Virus record (IMG/VR): IMGVR_UViG_3300048033_000871
Location: 1 to 50,657 of that record
Length of the DNA: 50,657 nt
Direction: 5' to 3' (one strand)
From: a virus
Each line of letters opens with the position of its first letter. Positions within the stretch are counted from its first letter, which is position 1. Position numbers and translations under genes: made by a program. Below are positions 1-9,844 of the stretch, one piece after another. Under the pieces are notes generated by a model. That model ran no database searches and had not been told where the DNA came from. It saw only the letters and a list, made by a program, of their open reading frames with translations.

Positions 1-86
1 TCTGAAATGGTATACTCCATAGCCAATGTATGAGGTACACCATCTTCAGTATAAAGGTTGTATGTCTCTTTAATGAATTTCTTCAC
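1..86 (-). CDS. Partial hypothetical protein (C-terminus cut by window edge)
   Basis: An open frame runs off the left edge and reads like protein (it contains YTEDGVPHTLAMEYT). I place the start at a GTG at 84-86, preceded about 8 bases upstream by GGAG, overlapping the end of the 197-residue gene in a different frame. The overlap and the GGAG suggest translational coupling. Only about 28 residues are visible, so no family can be named. Confidence 0.45.
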   Translation of the reverse strand, partial: MKKFIKETYNLYTEDGVPHTLAMEYTIS

Positions 87-663
87 TATCAGTCTCCAAC
101 TTTTGGATAAAGTTCTCTCTAAATTGATGAAACTCGTTTTCTATCTTTTCTTCAATCTCTTCCCAAGATACACCATCCCATTCTTCAAAAGAACCATCTT
201 CGTTGATATATCTTGCTTTGAGTGCAATCTTAACACTTTCTTTTTCAAGTTCGGCTTGTTTTAACCAAGCCTTGGCATTGTCTAATATTTTAGTTCGTTG
301 GTACTCATCAAACTTCCCCTCTATTTTGAGTTGATGTTCCATATCTATCACACAATCAAAACACATACCGTGGATGGGTTTCATCTTTAGGTCGTTTCGT
401 TTTGGTGTAGTACAAGTACAAACTTCTTTTGGACATTTAGGAAATGTATTGATTTCATTTCTCAACTCTGAAAGTTTCCCAAGTTTTACCTTGTATCCTT
501 TCTTTTGTTCCCAAATGTTTCCATCGTTATCAGTCCATTGTTCACCAACTTCTCTTTTAACGAATTTAGTTTCACCATCAAATGCTACCGTGTTCTTTGT
601 TTGTGTTCGGTGGCTTCCAGCAATCATTTCTTTGACTGCTTTGATGTTTTGTAACTTTGCCAT
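70..663 (-). CDS. Hypothetical protein with possible zinc-binding cysteines
   Basis: 197 residues. The middle (about residues 77-105) has a cysteine cluster: CPKEVCTC, then about 22 residues, then CFDC. This could bind one zinc ion. The C-terminal third is acidic and probably helical (EEIEEKIENEF). I do not recognise a named family. The start ATG follows the context AAGTTAT with no clear Shine-Dalgarno. It lies downstream of the nucleotidyltransferase/ligase-like gene in the same direction, 34 bases away. Confidence 0.8.
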   Translation of the reverse strand: MAKLQNIKAVKEMIAGSHRTQTKNTVAFDGETKFVKREVGEQWTDNDGNIWEQKKGYKVKLGKLSELRNEINTFPKCPKEVCTCTTPKRNDLKMKPIHGMCFDCVIDMEHQLKIEGKFDEYQRTKILDNAKAWLKQAELEKESVKIALKARYINEDGSFEEWDGVSWEEIEEKIENEFHQFRENFIQKLETDSEEIH

Positions 664-697
664 ATAACTTATTTATTGTTTCTATACTATAAGTATG

Positions 698-3007
698 TTA
701 AAAATACATTAAACCAAGGATTTGGTTGAGTGATGCAAACGTACCTGTAAGTTTCATTGTGTATCCTTTGTAAGTAAACACCAATCCCTCGTTTGGTACA
801 ATCTTATTTCTACCACCTACTGCGTTTAATCTTTCTAATTCCATTTTTAATTTTGCAATCTTCTTTGGGTCACCTGACTTCTTCACATCTTTGATTGTTG
901 TATCCAATCGTTTCTGCATATCACGAAGTGCTTTGTCTGGGTTTACAGTCAATGCTGAAGACATAAATGATAGAACTTCAGCACCCACACCCAAGAAGAT
1001 GTCTTCGAACTTACGAAGGTTTTGTTTTGAGATTTTTGCTTGGTCAATCTTATCAGTCTTCTTTGCCCAATCCAATGTTTTATCATCGGTAATGTTTTTC
1101 TTATCCAAACGGAATCCTTTGTCGTAGAATGCCCATCTACGAACCAATCCCATTTTAGTTTTGTTGTCCAATGTTGAAGGTGAGTTCTTATCAACATATT
1201 GCTCCCACCATCTTTGGTGATACTCTGCAACTCCATCGGTGTCTTTGAGTTTGAACTCTTTTTGAACTTTAGATAATTGTCCAAAAAACTTTGATTTCAA
1301 TTTGGATAGTTCTTGATTTTGTGGTAACTTTACAACAGGTGGGCCTTGGATTGTATATTTGTCTTGTACATCTGCGTTCACTTGTTTAATCATACCTGCA
1401 AGAACTTTAGCATCCGATGTATCAGCACCAATTGCTTTACCACTATCATCATATTCCATAGTTCCGTGGAACACTAATAGGGGTTGACCATATGGTATTA
1501 CGTTTACTGACTCCGGCCAGATGACTTCAATGTTCATAAACTTTGAACCATTCTTGAAAATCTTTTCTCTTTGTGCATCTGATAGTTTTGAAATTGCAGA
1601 TTCCAAATCTCTCATTGCGAAATTATACGCATCGGTCAATCCACCTCTATTAGCGAACTTGTCTGAAACACCCTTGATGTCAAGTGCGTTTAGACCACTA
1701 TCCTTTAGGTGTCCTTTGTTTCTTGCAGCGATGATACCTCTATCTTTTCTATATGAGATAGCAAGTGCCTGTCCATCGGTTTTTTCTCTTGTAAACTCTA
1801 ACTTACCATTAAGAGCACCATCAATGATTAGTTTCAAATCACCAAAGGTCAATCCTAATTCAGTATCGAATGGGTGATTCATATGTCCGTATGCACCACC
1901 TTCCATAAGGAAACCTTCTTTTAAGTCTCCAGTAGTTTCTTTTTCTTTCTTAGGTTCATCAGACAATATATTTTCAATATCTTTTGGTTCTAAGAAGTTT
2001 AAGAACTCATATCCTAATTGTAAAGAAATCTTTTTGATGTGGTCTGCCCACTTCTTGTATGCGTTGTTACCTTGAAGGTCATCTCCATATCTAACTGATA
2101 ATGCATCCAACCCCGCCTTACCACTTGGGAAGAATGATACTGGGTATCTACCAGGACCTTTTGGATACTCGGTATCCGTGAATGATTCCATATCATCTTC
2201 ATCCATAAGATAGGTCACAATGTTCCAACCCAACTTACCAATAACATCATCCATCTCGGACTTGAATGTTTTCATATCACCATAGAATGCACCTGGACCA
2301 TCATCCACACCTTGTGCATTACCACCAATACCAGTAGAAGTAGCATTCTCACTTAGGATTGAGTTGATGTTGATTGATTGTAAGAACGACTCCATCACTT
2401 CTTCAGACCTTAAAATCTTAGAAGATACTAAATCAAAAATCTTTTGGTTGAACTTTGGATATACTGATTTGAAAAACTTCATTCGTTTTTGTTCATCGGG
2501 TTCAGACATACCTGCTCTTACTTGAGTTCCCGAAATACCTTTACCTTGTGGTGGTACGATATACACATACCCTTTATCAGCAAAACCTTTATCTACTTTA
2601 CCTTTTTCGTATTTACTAAAGTATCTACCATCACCCATTCTTAATCGACCTGCGTCTTTCTTACCAACTACGGTTACGAATGCAGTAGTTTCTTCTGAGA
2701 ATGATTGTAGGATTTCTTTTGGTGCGTATGGATTCTTTACTTGGTATATTTTATTTTTTGGGATACCAAACATCGTAGTCATAATCTCAACTTTTTCCTT
2801 GAAACGGAATGGTGACTTTGGTAATTCTACTTTATCAGATGTACCGATATACACATTGTCTTTACCAAACTTTTTTACCAAGTGTTGGTAGACTGCGTTA
2901 TGACCTTCGTGGAATGGGTGAAACCTTCCTACATAAGTTACGACTGTTTTCTTAATGTCTTCGGTAAGGAGTGACTCCTTTACCCATTCGTTTATTAGTT
3001 TTCCCAT
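698..3007 (-). CDS. NMN-adenylyltransferase-like / polynucleotide-ligase-like fusion protein
   Basis: 769 residues in one frame. Residues 22-165 form a nucleotidyltransferase of the NadM/cytidylyltransferase type: GRFHPFHEGH at 27-36 (the HxGH signature) and ISGTQVR at 158-164 (the ISxTxxR signature). Residues 380-769 resemble the covalent nucleotidyltransferase superfamily of DNA/RNA ligases: KTDG at 409-412 (motif I lysine), MNIEV at 491-495 (motif III-like), EGLVF at 740-744 (motif IV) and KLTG at 752-755 (motif V). The link between the two halves is about 200 residues. The activities could be NAD synthesis plus nick or RNA sealing. The motifs are seen; the reactions are inferred. It follows the 882-residue structural gene. 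Confidence 0.7.
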   Translation of the reverse strand: MGKLINEWVKESLLTEDIKKTVVTYVGRFHPFHEGHNAVYQHLVKKFGKDNVYIGTSDKVELPKSPFRFKEKVEIMTTMFGIPKNKIYQVKNPYAPKEILQSFSEETTAFVTVVGKKDAGRLRMGDGRYFSKYEKGKVDKGFADKGYVYIVPPQGKGISGTQVRAGMSEPDEQKRMKFFKSVYPKFNQKIFDLVSSKILRSEEVMESFLQSININSILSENATSTGIGGNAQGVDDGPGAFYGDMKTFKSEMDDVIGKLGWNIVTYLMDEDDMESFTDTEYPKGPGRYPVSFFPSGKAGLDALSVRYGDDLQGNNAYKKWADHIKKISLQLGYEFLNFLEPKDIENILSDEPKKEKETTGDLKEGFLMEGGAYGHMNHPFDTELGLTFGDLKLIIDGALNGKLEFTREKTDGQALAISYRKDRGIIAARNKGHLKDSGLNALDIKGVSDKFANRGGLTDAYNFAMRDLESAISKLSDAQREKIFKNGSKFMNIEVIWPESVNVIPYGQPLLVFHGTMEYDDSGKAIGADTSDAKVLAGMIKQVNADVQDKYTIQGPPVVKLPQNQELSKLKSKFFGQLSKVQKEFKLKDTDGVAEYHQRWWEQYVDKNSPSTLDNKTKMGLVRRWAFYDKGFRLDKKNITDDKTLDWAKKTDKIDQAKISKQNLRKFEDIFLGVGAEVLSFMSSALTVNPDKALRDMQKRLDTTIKDVKKSGDPKKIAKLKMELERLNAVGGRNKIVPNEGLVFTYKGYTMKLTGTFASLNQILGLMYF

Positions 3008-3039
3008 AATAATAAGTATCCTAAATTATATGTTTAAGG

Positions 3040-5688
3040 TTATACTATTCCACCACCTCCACCAGCTGGTACTTGTGTCGCGAGGTCAAATGTACTTGCA
3101 AGACCACGAGATGTCCATAGTGATATATTTTTTACAAATACATTTGAAGTACCAGTCCCAGTAAATGCTACATTTACAAATGGTTCTAATTTTAATCTAA
3201 AAATTTGTGTTTGATATTCTGCGTGGTTATATGTGGTAAGTCCATCTTGGTAATCATCTATGTAAAATGTATATGAGTCTGAACCCACGTTTGAAGCAGA
3301 CCCTGTGTATGCAGATGATACCCCCATTGAACCGATTACTCCGATGTTAGTTATAGTTCTCAAAGTAGACCAATTGTCGTAGTAAGAGTCGCCGTTATTT
3401 TCAGACCCACTTGATGCAGTTTCAAGAGTAGCCTTAATACCACCGATAGCTCTATGAGTTCCACTTTTATGAATCATACCTTGGAATGATACGTTGACCT
3501 GTGTTTCATATTTAAGACCCTGCCAAGTTACATATATTGGTGTTGCATATGTAGCACCCGAACTAGTCCCAGTCTTACTAACTGTTACTTCATCTGTGCT
3601 AAAATATAGAGACCTACCAACATTCTTAGCATCAATAATACCCTTGGTTGTATCTAAAACCTCATAGTCATCACCATCTACCTCTACGACCAATCTGACA
3701 GATGACCCAGTTATTTGACCATTTGCTTTTAGTATTAGAGAATCATTAGATGATGATATGGCAGTGGGTGTAATAACAAACCCACCAATAATTGCTTCAT
3801 CATCTTTTGGATTGAGGTGAAAGAACGATGAACTAATTTCTATATTACCACCCGACCCACTAATAAATTGTGTATCTTCATTACCTATAAAAAACTCATC
3901 AGTAATTACTTTTAAGTTACCACCATCGTGAGTAGTAAAGAAGAAACTAGATGAACCACCTTCGGAAATCATTTCCATTCCAACACCTGGGTAATCATCT
4001 ACACCAATGGTTAGGTTATCACTACCACTCCAAATAAGAAATCCACCTGGACCACTTCCTTCGGATGCTGAAGTAAATCCTTTATAACCAATTGACTTGA
4101 TATACCCACTTGACTCACCTGACATTTCTATACCAGTTCCAACGGAGTTACCAATGTGGAATGACCCTGTTATCAAACCTTGGTCACCTGCTATGTAAGC
4201 ATTACCACCTTCAAATATAATGTTCTCTACAATAAGTTCAGTAGTTGAGACATCACCTGCTGAATTTACGAATTGTATTTTTAGAGTCTTAGGGTCTTTT
4301 AATTGCTCAGTTGGTATTGGTACTTTATATTCTATAGTAGTATCATTTGATACTTGTGTATTTGCAATCAATTCAAAATCAGAAGATGCTAATCCTTGTG
4401 ATTTTATTAAAGTGTTTATAGATGCTACTCTGCCTGCGATTGGATTTACATTTGTTAATGTAATATTTGCAATTGCCACTTGGTTTTGTGTAACTACATC
4501 AGAACCACTTTGTATGTATCTAATCGTACCAGTCACCGAGCCATCAGAATATTCATAGGTGTGTATTGAATCCGAGTCTCTATTATCAGATTGAGTAATT
4601 GGATTCTCTACTCTTATAATATTTGATGATACTACTTTAGTAATACTATGTGTTACTGATGTAGGTTGTGATTGTCCTGTTAGTCTTGGAAATAATGTTG
4701 TAGATGAAAAGTCTAACTCAATAGAACCACTAACCATTTCTTGATTAAATCCAACACCACTTCCTGATTCAAAGTTTGTTTCAAGTGATGAGGTATTAGA
4801 TATAAATTGCAAGTCCCAAGTGGCTTGATTTTCAGAAGTACCATTAAACTCGTAATCATTATCAAAAACTATTTCTTGACTTTGTAAGTCGATATTATCA
4901 ACTAATGCATATGATACTTCTGAAGAACCATTTTCTAAAAATATAGTATCACCACTCGTGTTATATACGAACAATTGGTCTACACTTGACTCAAAGAAGG
5001 GTATAGAATATGCATTGGTGTCTAGATTTACATAATTAAAATCACTATCACCATCACTTGGTGAGAAAACTTGAAAAGAAGCACTTACGATTGTTCTTAA
5101 ATTAGTTGCCTCGTAAGATATAGTATCACCAAAATTAGATTTGATATACTTTACTTGATTTGCCTGTGTGGTCTTAGTTAATTGTAGACCCGATTGTGAT
5201 TTATCTCTAAAAGTCTCAACCGATGATGATAATTGTAAATTTGGTTTATCATTTGGTTTAAATAAGATTTCAGATTCAGAAGTTCTAGACTTTACAATAT
5301 TTACACGTTTACGTGCTCTCATTGTTTGACCACGAACATTTCTACTTACGATAATTATCTCACAAGGACCATCGGGTGTATTGTATTTTCTATTTGGATT
5401 GTCATAAACCCATACTGATATTACTCTGGATTTATCTAATGATTTAAAAGTTGGGATTTCCCAATAGATTGGGTTTCCATTTGCATCTAATATTTCTATT
5501 TCTATATTAGAACCTTTTTGGATTGCATTTACCCTAGGTTTTATTCTAAAGAAGTTTTTACCTTCGCCGAAGTAAGAGGGTATATCAAATAGACCGAATA
5601 CTCTTTCAGCACCACCTTCGGGAAGTTCTATATCAACTTCCTTATCTCTTAAAAATTGCTTCGACCTTTTCTTTAATTCCAATCCCAT
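3040..5688 (-). CDS. Tail fibre or other virion surface protein
   Basis: 882 residues, rich in Ser, Gly, Thr and Asn, with predicted beta structure throughout and no catalytic motif I can see. Residues about 480-680 contain short units alternating G-x-F/I-x-I patterns with SSS and SGS turns, as in phage fibre and tip proteins. The protein ends in a glycine run (GGGGG) before IV. It lies directly downstream of the fused nuclease/ATPase gene, separated from the main baseplate block by the recombination genes. CATATTTATA stands about 20 bases upstream of the start, and a similar sequence precedes two other structural genes. Confidence 0.65.
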   Translation of the reverse strand: MGLELKKRSKQFLRDKEVDIELPEGGAERVFGLFDIPSYFGEGKNFFRIKPRVNAIQKGSNIEIEILDANGNPIYWEIPTFKSLDKSRVISVWVYDNPNRKYNTPDGPCEIIIVSRNVRGQTMRARKRVNIVKSRTSESEILFKPNDKPNLQLSSSVETFRDKSQSGLQLTKTTQANQVKYIKSNFGDTISYEATNLRTIVSASFQVFSPSDGDSDFNYVNLDTNAYSIPFFESSVDQLFVYNTSGDTIFLENGSSEVSYALVDNIDLQSQEIVFDNDYEFNGTSENQATWDLQFISNTSSLETNFESGSGVGFNQEMVSGSIELDFSSTTLFPRLTGQSQPTSVTHSITKVVSSNIIRVENPITQSDNRDSDSIHTYEYSDGSVTGTIRYIQSGSDVVTQNQVAIANITLTNVNPIAGRVASINTLIKSQGLASSDFELIANTQVSNDTTIEYKVPIPTEQLKDPKTLKIQFVNSAGDVSTTELIVENIIFEGGNAYIAGDQGLITGSFHIGNSVGTGIEMSGESSGYIKSIGYKGFTSASEGSGPGGFLIWSGSDNLTIGVDDYPGVGMEMISEGGSSSFFFTTHDGGNLKVITDEFFIGNEDTQFISGSGGNIEISSSFFHLNPKDDEAIIGGFVITPTAISSSNDSLILKANGQITGSSVRLVVEVDGDDYEVLDTTKGIIDAKNVGRSLYFSTDEVTVSKTGTSSGATYATPIYVTWQGLKYETQVNVSFQGMIHKSGTHRAIGGIKATLETASSGSENNGDSYYDNWSTLRTITNIGVIGSMGVSSAYTGSASNVGSDSYTFYIDDYQDGLTTYNHAEYQTQIFRLKLEPFVNVAFTGTGTSNVFVKNISLWTSRGLASTFDLATQVPAGGGGGIV

Positions 5689-5708
5689 TAATGGACTCCA
5701 TCACTTTT

Positions 5709-8700
5709 TTATAAATATGATACTTTAGAGAACCCACGAACTTTATTGATATCAATTATTTGGTCAACCATATCTCTGGTTTTGTCGATGTGTGATATCG
5801 TTACGATAAAGTCAAATTGTGTCTTTAAGTAATCAAATAATAAATATAAAGAATTAAAGTTATCCGTGTCTAATGAACCGAACCCTTCATCAATAGCAAT
5901 GAAGTTTGGTCTTGGTAGATTGGATACGTTAATCAAAGCAGTTCTAATTGCAATGGATGAGATAAACTTCTCCATACCACTTGTTAGTTCCAATGGCCAA
6001 TATTCTTCAGTACCATATGCAATGTATGAGTTGATGTTCTTACCATCAGTATTCAACATAATTTGGAAATCAACGAGTGGTGATAGAATGTTGTTAATCT
6101 CAACTTCCAACTTAGGTAAGACATCTGATATAAGGTTGTATGGAATACCATCTCTCTTTACACATTTAAGATAGTATTCATATCCATCAAACTTAATCTC
6201 CATATCACGAAGTTTGTCAATAGCACGATTAACACTCTCAATGGTGTTCTCAGCAAGTTTGATATCAGAGTTCACGTTCATAATGTCGTTTGTCAAATCA
6301 CTAATATCTTCTCTGAGTTGGTCTCGTGTGACTTTAAAAGATTTTATCTTTTCTTGAACTTCTTCATTATGACTCACTGCCTCTTCTTGCTTCTTTGCTT
6401 TTTCTATTTTACTTTTCAAAGAATCCAATTCAAGGTTCATCTTTTTCACAAGTAAAACACACCCATCATAATTTGACTCACACTCTCTAACTTCTTGATA
6501 TGCCTCTTTAGAGTCTAATAGCAATTCCTCATACTCTAATATCTTAGAACTTACATCGGACTTGTTTCTTTCATCCATAACTGATAATCGTTCTGATACA
6601 ATCTTCGAGTATTTTTCACTCAAGAATTTTAATTCTTTCTCAAGTGTGTCTGCTTGTTTAGCAAACGGAGTATTTTGATTTTCAACACAATGACTACAAT
6701 TAGGGTCAAATGTAAGAGACCCAATACCATCCAAGTGCTTCTTTGTGTGAACCATTTCAGTTTCAATCTTATCCAACTCAATACCAAGTTGATTGAATTT
6801 TTTATCGAGTAAGTTATATTTCTTCTGACTTTCATATAATTCATCTGAATTGAACCTATCCAACTTAGTTTCAATATCCTTGATTTCAGTTTTTACCTTT
6901 TTGATTTGGGTTAGATTTGCATCACAAGAAATTTTTTGTTTTTTAATATGGTCTTCTTTCTTTTCTAATCTATCTTCTAAATCAGATATATCACCCAAAT
7001 CTTCTACGGGTTTTAATCTACCCATCTCAAACTCAATCTTGGTATTGGTATTGTCTCTCTTTGTTTCCAACTCAGTCTTTCTATCTTGTAAATCAGTCAA
7101 TGACCCTGTGATAGATGTAAGGCTATCTTGTGCCTCTGCAAGTTGGGTTGGGAAGTCTTGGTTCTTGTAATCCTTTAGAAGAGCAGATAGTTCCTTAATC
7201 TCTTCACTTGCAATTTGGTATAGACTTTCGAAGACATCCATATCGAGGAATTGTGCAAGGAGTTCTTTTCGTTCCTTCTGAGATTTCTCGATAAACCCAC
7301 TATTGTTTGATTGGGTTGACATTGCCGTGAGGATGAAGTCATCATAAGTTCCGACATATTCTCTAATGATTGCGTTAGTTTCTCTTCGTTGTTCACCATT
7401 TAGGGATTCCCTTTGACCATCTACCATACGATAGAAGTCTACATCCACTTTTACAGTTCCTCTCTTTGGTGACTTCTTTGCTTTTCTCTCAATGGTATAA
7501 TCTATACCATTTAATTCAAATGTAAATGAACAATCAAAATTCATCTTTGAATAATTCATCACATCATCTGCCTTTGAGGTTCTCGAACATTTGTCAAAGA
7601 TACAAAATGATAAAGCATCCCATAGAGTAGATTTACCACTTGCGTTTGGAGCAAAGATACCATATGCTCCTTTCATCTGACTAAAGTCTACGACATTGTT
7701 AGGACCATACGAGAACATATTTGAGAATTCAAACACCTTTGGTATCCAAGTCGAGTTGACAATTGTTCTCTGACTTCCAAGTTTTGAGTTGATATCATTG
7801 TTAATGCTTTTAACAACTTCAAGTTGCTCTTCGGTGAGATGTTCGATGTCATTCAAGAAGTCCTCAATCAGTTTGTTTTGGAAGGCAGTATCACGAACAT
7901 TCTGAAGAACTATCTTCTCGTGTTCACCACCATCCTTACGAGTGATAACCTTTTGGATTGTGAGTTCTTGAACCTTACGACCTTTCTTTAGGTCAGCAAC
8001 AATCTTGTTTAACTCAGATGCCTTAGTGTCTTTTACACGAACTCTCATTCGTGGTTTTTGAGGGATTGGCATACTTGATACAATCTTACCCTCTTCTATA
8101 TCTATCGTTACATATCCGTAATCGTTATGGATTTTAACGAATTCGTTTTTACGAGTTTCCACATCCCACACCAACATTCCGTGGTCTGGATACTTTGCTT
8201 CTCCGTGATTCTGAACGATTAGTGACCCAGGATACTTGATAGTATCCACACCTTGAACTGTGTTGTTTGGTTTGTGGATGTCACCAAGTAGAACCATATC
8301 ATACCCATCAAAGTTTCCTACATTTATGTTCTTGTTCTCGATGGCAAATCCGTGTTCAGTCTCAATCTTGTCAACTGGTCCGTGGAATACACCAATCTTT
8401 ACATCACCTTTGTAGTCACTTGCAGGTGGGAAACCTGGTGAGTTATCCCATACCGATTGGTGAACAAACGTAACATTACCCAACGACCAACCACCTGTCT
8501 CTTTTAGGTAGAATAGGTTTGGGTGTTTGAGTGCGTTGATAATTGGAGTCAATGCATCCAATCGTGAGGTGTTGTTCAAGTTAGCATCGTGGTTACCAGG
8601 AATCACAATCGTTGGTAGTAAGTCTGCCAAACGAGTAAAGAACTCTTGGGTCAAATCCACTACTTCGGGTGACATATCGGTTTTAGCGTGAACGATATCA

Positions 8701-8876
8701 CCTGCAATTACAATGATGTCATTTTCCCCCATTGTGGTTAATATATGACCATAAAGTTGGGAAAAGACATCACGATATTCTTTGTGTCTTTTTAAGTTTC
8801 TGATGTGGACATCTGCTATATGATAGATTTTGTCTACCTTTTCAATGTCTACTTTAATCTTCTTGAGTCGTTTCAT
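5709..8876 (-). CDS. Fused Mre11/Rad50-type (gp47/gp46, SbcD/SbcC) recombination nuclease-ATPase
   Basis: 1055 residues. Residues 15-260 are a calcineurin-like nuclease: ADVHI (21-25), GDIVH (59-63), GNHD (94-97), FHGP and GDIH (198-201). Residues 380-1055 are an SMC-like ATPase: Walker A APNASGKST (409-417), long coiled coils on either side of a CxxC zinc hook (CSHC, 727-730), signature LTSGMEK (964-970), Walker B FIAIDEG (992-998), SLD D-loop and a switch His near 1029. T4 encodes these as two genes, 47 and 46. Here they are one uninterrupted frame, about the summed length. The expected role is DNA end resection in recombination-dependent replication. The start overlaps the end of the primase gene by four bases (ATGA). 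Confidence 0.93.
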   Translation of the reverse strand: MKRLKKIKVDIEKVDKIYHIADVHIRNLKRHKEYRDVFSQLYGHILTTMGENDIIVIAGDIVHAKTDMSPEVVDLTQEFFTRLADLLPTIVIPGNHDANLNNTSRLDALTPIINALKHPNLFYLKETGGWSLGNVTFVHQSVWDNSPGFPPASDYKGDVKIGVFHGPVDKIETEHGFAIENKNINVGNFDGYDMVLLGDIHKPNNTVQGVDTIKYPGSLIVQNHGEAKYPDHGMLVWDVETRKNEFVKIHNDYGYVTIDIEEGKIVSSMPIPQKPRMRVRVKDTKASELNKIVADLKKGRKVQELTIQKVITRKDGGEHEKIVLQNVRDTAFQNKLIEDFLNDIEHLTEEQLEVVKSINNDINSKLGSQRTIVNSTWIPKVFEFSNMFSYGPNNVVDFSQMKGAYGIFAPNASGKSTLWDALSFCIFDKCSRTSKADDVMNYSKMNFDCSFTFELNGIDYTIERKAKKSPKRGTVKVDVDFYRMVDGQRESLNGEQRRETNAIIREYVGTYDDFILTAMSTQSNNSGFIEKSQKERKELLAQFLDMDVFESLYQIASEEIKELSALLKDYKNQDFPTQLAEAQDSLTSITGSLTDLQDRKTELETKRDNTNTKIEFEMGRLKPVEDLGDISDLEDRLEKKEDHIKKQKISCDANLTQIKKVKTEIKDIETKLDRFNSDELYESQKKYNLLDKKFNQLGIELDKIETEMVHTKKHLDGIGSLTFDPNCSHCVENQNTPFAKQADTLEKELKFLSEKYSKIVSERLSVMDERNKSDVSSKILEYEELLLDSKEAYQEVRECESNYDGCVLLVKKMNLELDSLKSKIEKAKKQEEAVSHNEEVQEKIKSFKVTRDQLREDISDLTNDIMNVNSDIKLAENTIESVNRAIDKLRDMEIKFDGYEYYLKCVKRDGIPYNLISDVLPKLEVEINNILSPLVDFQIMLNTDGKNINSYIAYGTEEYWPLELTSGMEKFISSIAIRTALINVSNLPRPNFIAIDEGFGSLDTDNFNSLYLLFDYLKTQFDFIVTISHIDKTRDMVDQIIDINKVRGFSKVSYL

Positions 8877-9808
8877 ACTCTAAATAATTTATACTCCATT
8901 AACTTTCGTAAGTCTAATGCTGGAGTATTATATATTAGTTTGTTAATATTATCATATCCCATATCAGATGGGTCTTCTTCACCTAAATCAACAAGATGAG
9001 TCTCAATCCCATACGACATAAACTTCTTCGCTAGCCCTAAAGCATTCTTTAGAGCATCCGAATCTAATACAATATACAATTTTTTTACGGAATTTCCAAT
9101 TATTTTCTTCTCTAATTCAGATTGTATTGATTTTCCGAATAATGGAATGACATTCCTACGAATTGCGATTGCATCAAATGCACCCTCACAAAGAACCAAT
9201 GGAGTGTCCCAATTTATGAGTAGGTCGAACCCTACAATGTCTTTGGATACCTTTGGATTTTTATGTTTATATTGTGTTTGGTAGAATGACCTACCTACAA
9301 AGAAGTTTAGTTTACCTCGTTCATCATACGATGGTATAATGATTTTATCTCGATACTCACCCTCATCACAATACCCAATGTTATACTTTACAATGTCCTC
9401 TGGTCTGAGTCCTCTACCCAATAGATAATTAAGTGCGTGTTTTCTCTTGTAAGAGTTAGATGGTTTGTATAATGGAATGAATTCTTTTGGAAGTTCAACT
9501 TGCTCTACAACATCAGTAGTGTCATACTCACTTCTGTATCGGTTGACCTTACTAAAGATTGCATTATACTCATCCCAAGTTGATTTGGATACACGAAGTT
9601 TCTTGAATAGAGTTTTGATGGTTCTACCCTTCTCATCCGAAATCCAACAATGCCAAGGGTTGTTTCCTTTAGAATTAATTCGTATATTAATCTCTAACTT
9701 TGGTTTGTAATGGTCAACGAATGGAGAATAGAACGCATAATTATCCCCACTGGTTTTCTTGGATTTACCAAGAACGGACTCTAAAAGTTCAAGTAGTCTA
9801 TCTTCCAT
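8873..9808 (-). CDS. DnaG/gp61-type DNA primase with Toprim domain
   Basis: 311 residues, close to T4 gp61 (342). The Toprim catalytic motifs are EGAFDA (208-213) and DSDA (249-252). The N-terminal part has only one obvious zinc-ligand-like pair (HCW near 53-55), so a full CHC2 zinc finger is not evident. It would make RNA primers for lagging-strand synthesis with a gp41-type helicase, which is not in this window. It overlaps the start of the fused nuclease/ATPase and follows the resolvase. A box-less TTTG/TATATT promoter lies just upstream of its start. Confidence 0.85.
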   Translation of the reverse strand: MEDRLLELLESVLGKSKKTSGDNYAFYSPFVDHYKPKLEINIRINSKGNNPWHCWISDEKGRTIKTLFKKLRVSKSTWDEYNAIFSKVNRYRSEYDTTDVVEQVELPKEFIPLYKPSNSYKRKHALNYLLGRGLRPEDIVKYNIGYCDEGEYRDKIIIPSYDERGKLNFFVGRSFYQTQYKHKNPKVSKDIVGFDLLINWDTPLVLCEGAFDAIAIRRNVIPLFGKSIQSELEKKIIGNSVKKLYIVLDSDALKNALGLAKKFMSYGIETHLVDLGEEDPSDMGYDNINKLIYNTPALDLRKLMEYKLFRV

Positions 9809-9813
9809 AACTA

Positions 9814-9844
9814 CTAATATACAAAATTATTTTGAGAAATCAAA
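9814..9844 (-). promoter_or_regulatory. Putative promoter, box-less class, for the primase gene
   Basis: TTTG at 9841-9844, a 19-base spacer ending in ATTTTG, then TATATTAG at 9814-9821, six bases before the primase ATG. The spacer shares CAAAATAATTTTG with the promoters near 47850 and 49430. It lies inside the end of the upstream resolvase gene. Confidence 0.5.
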
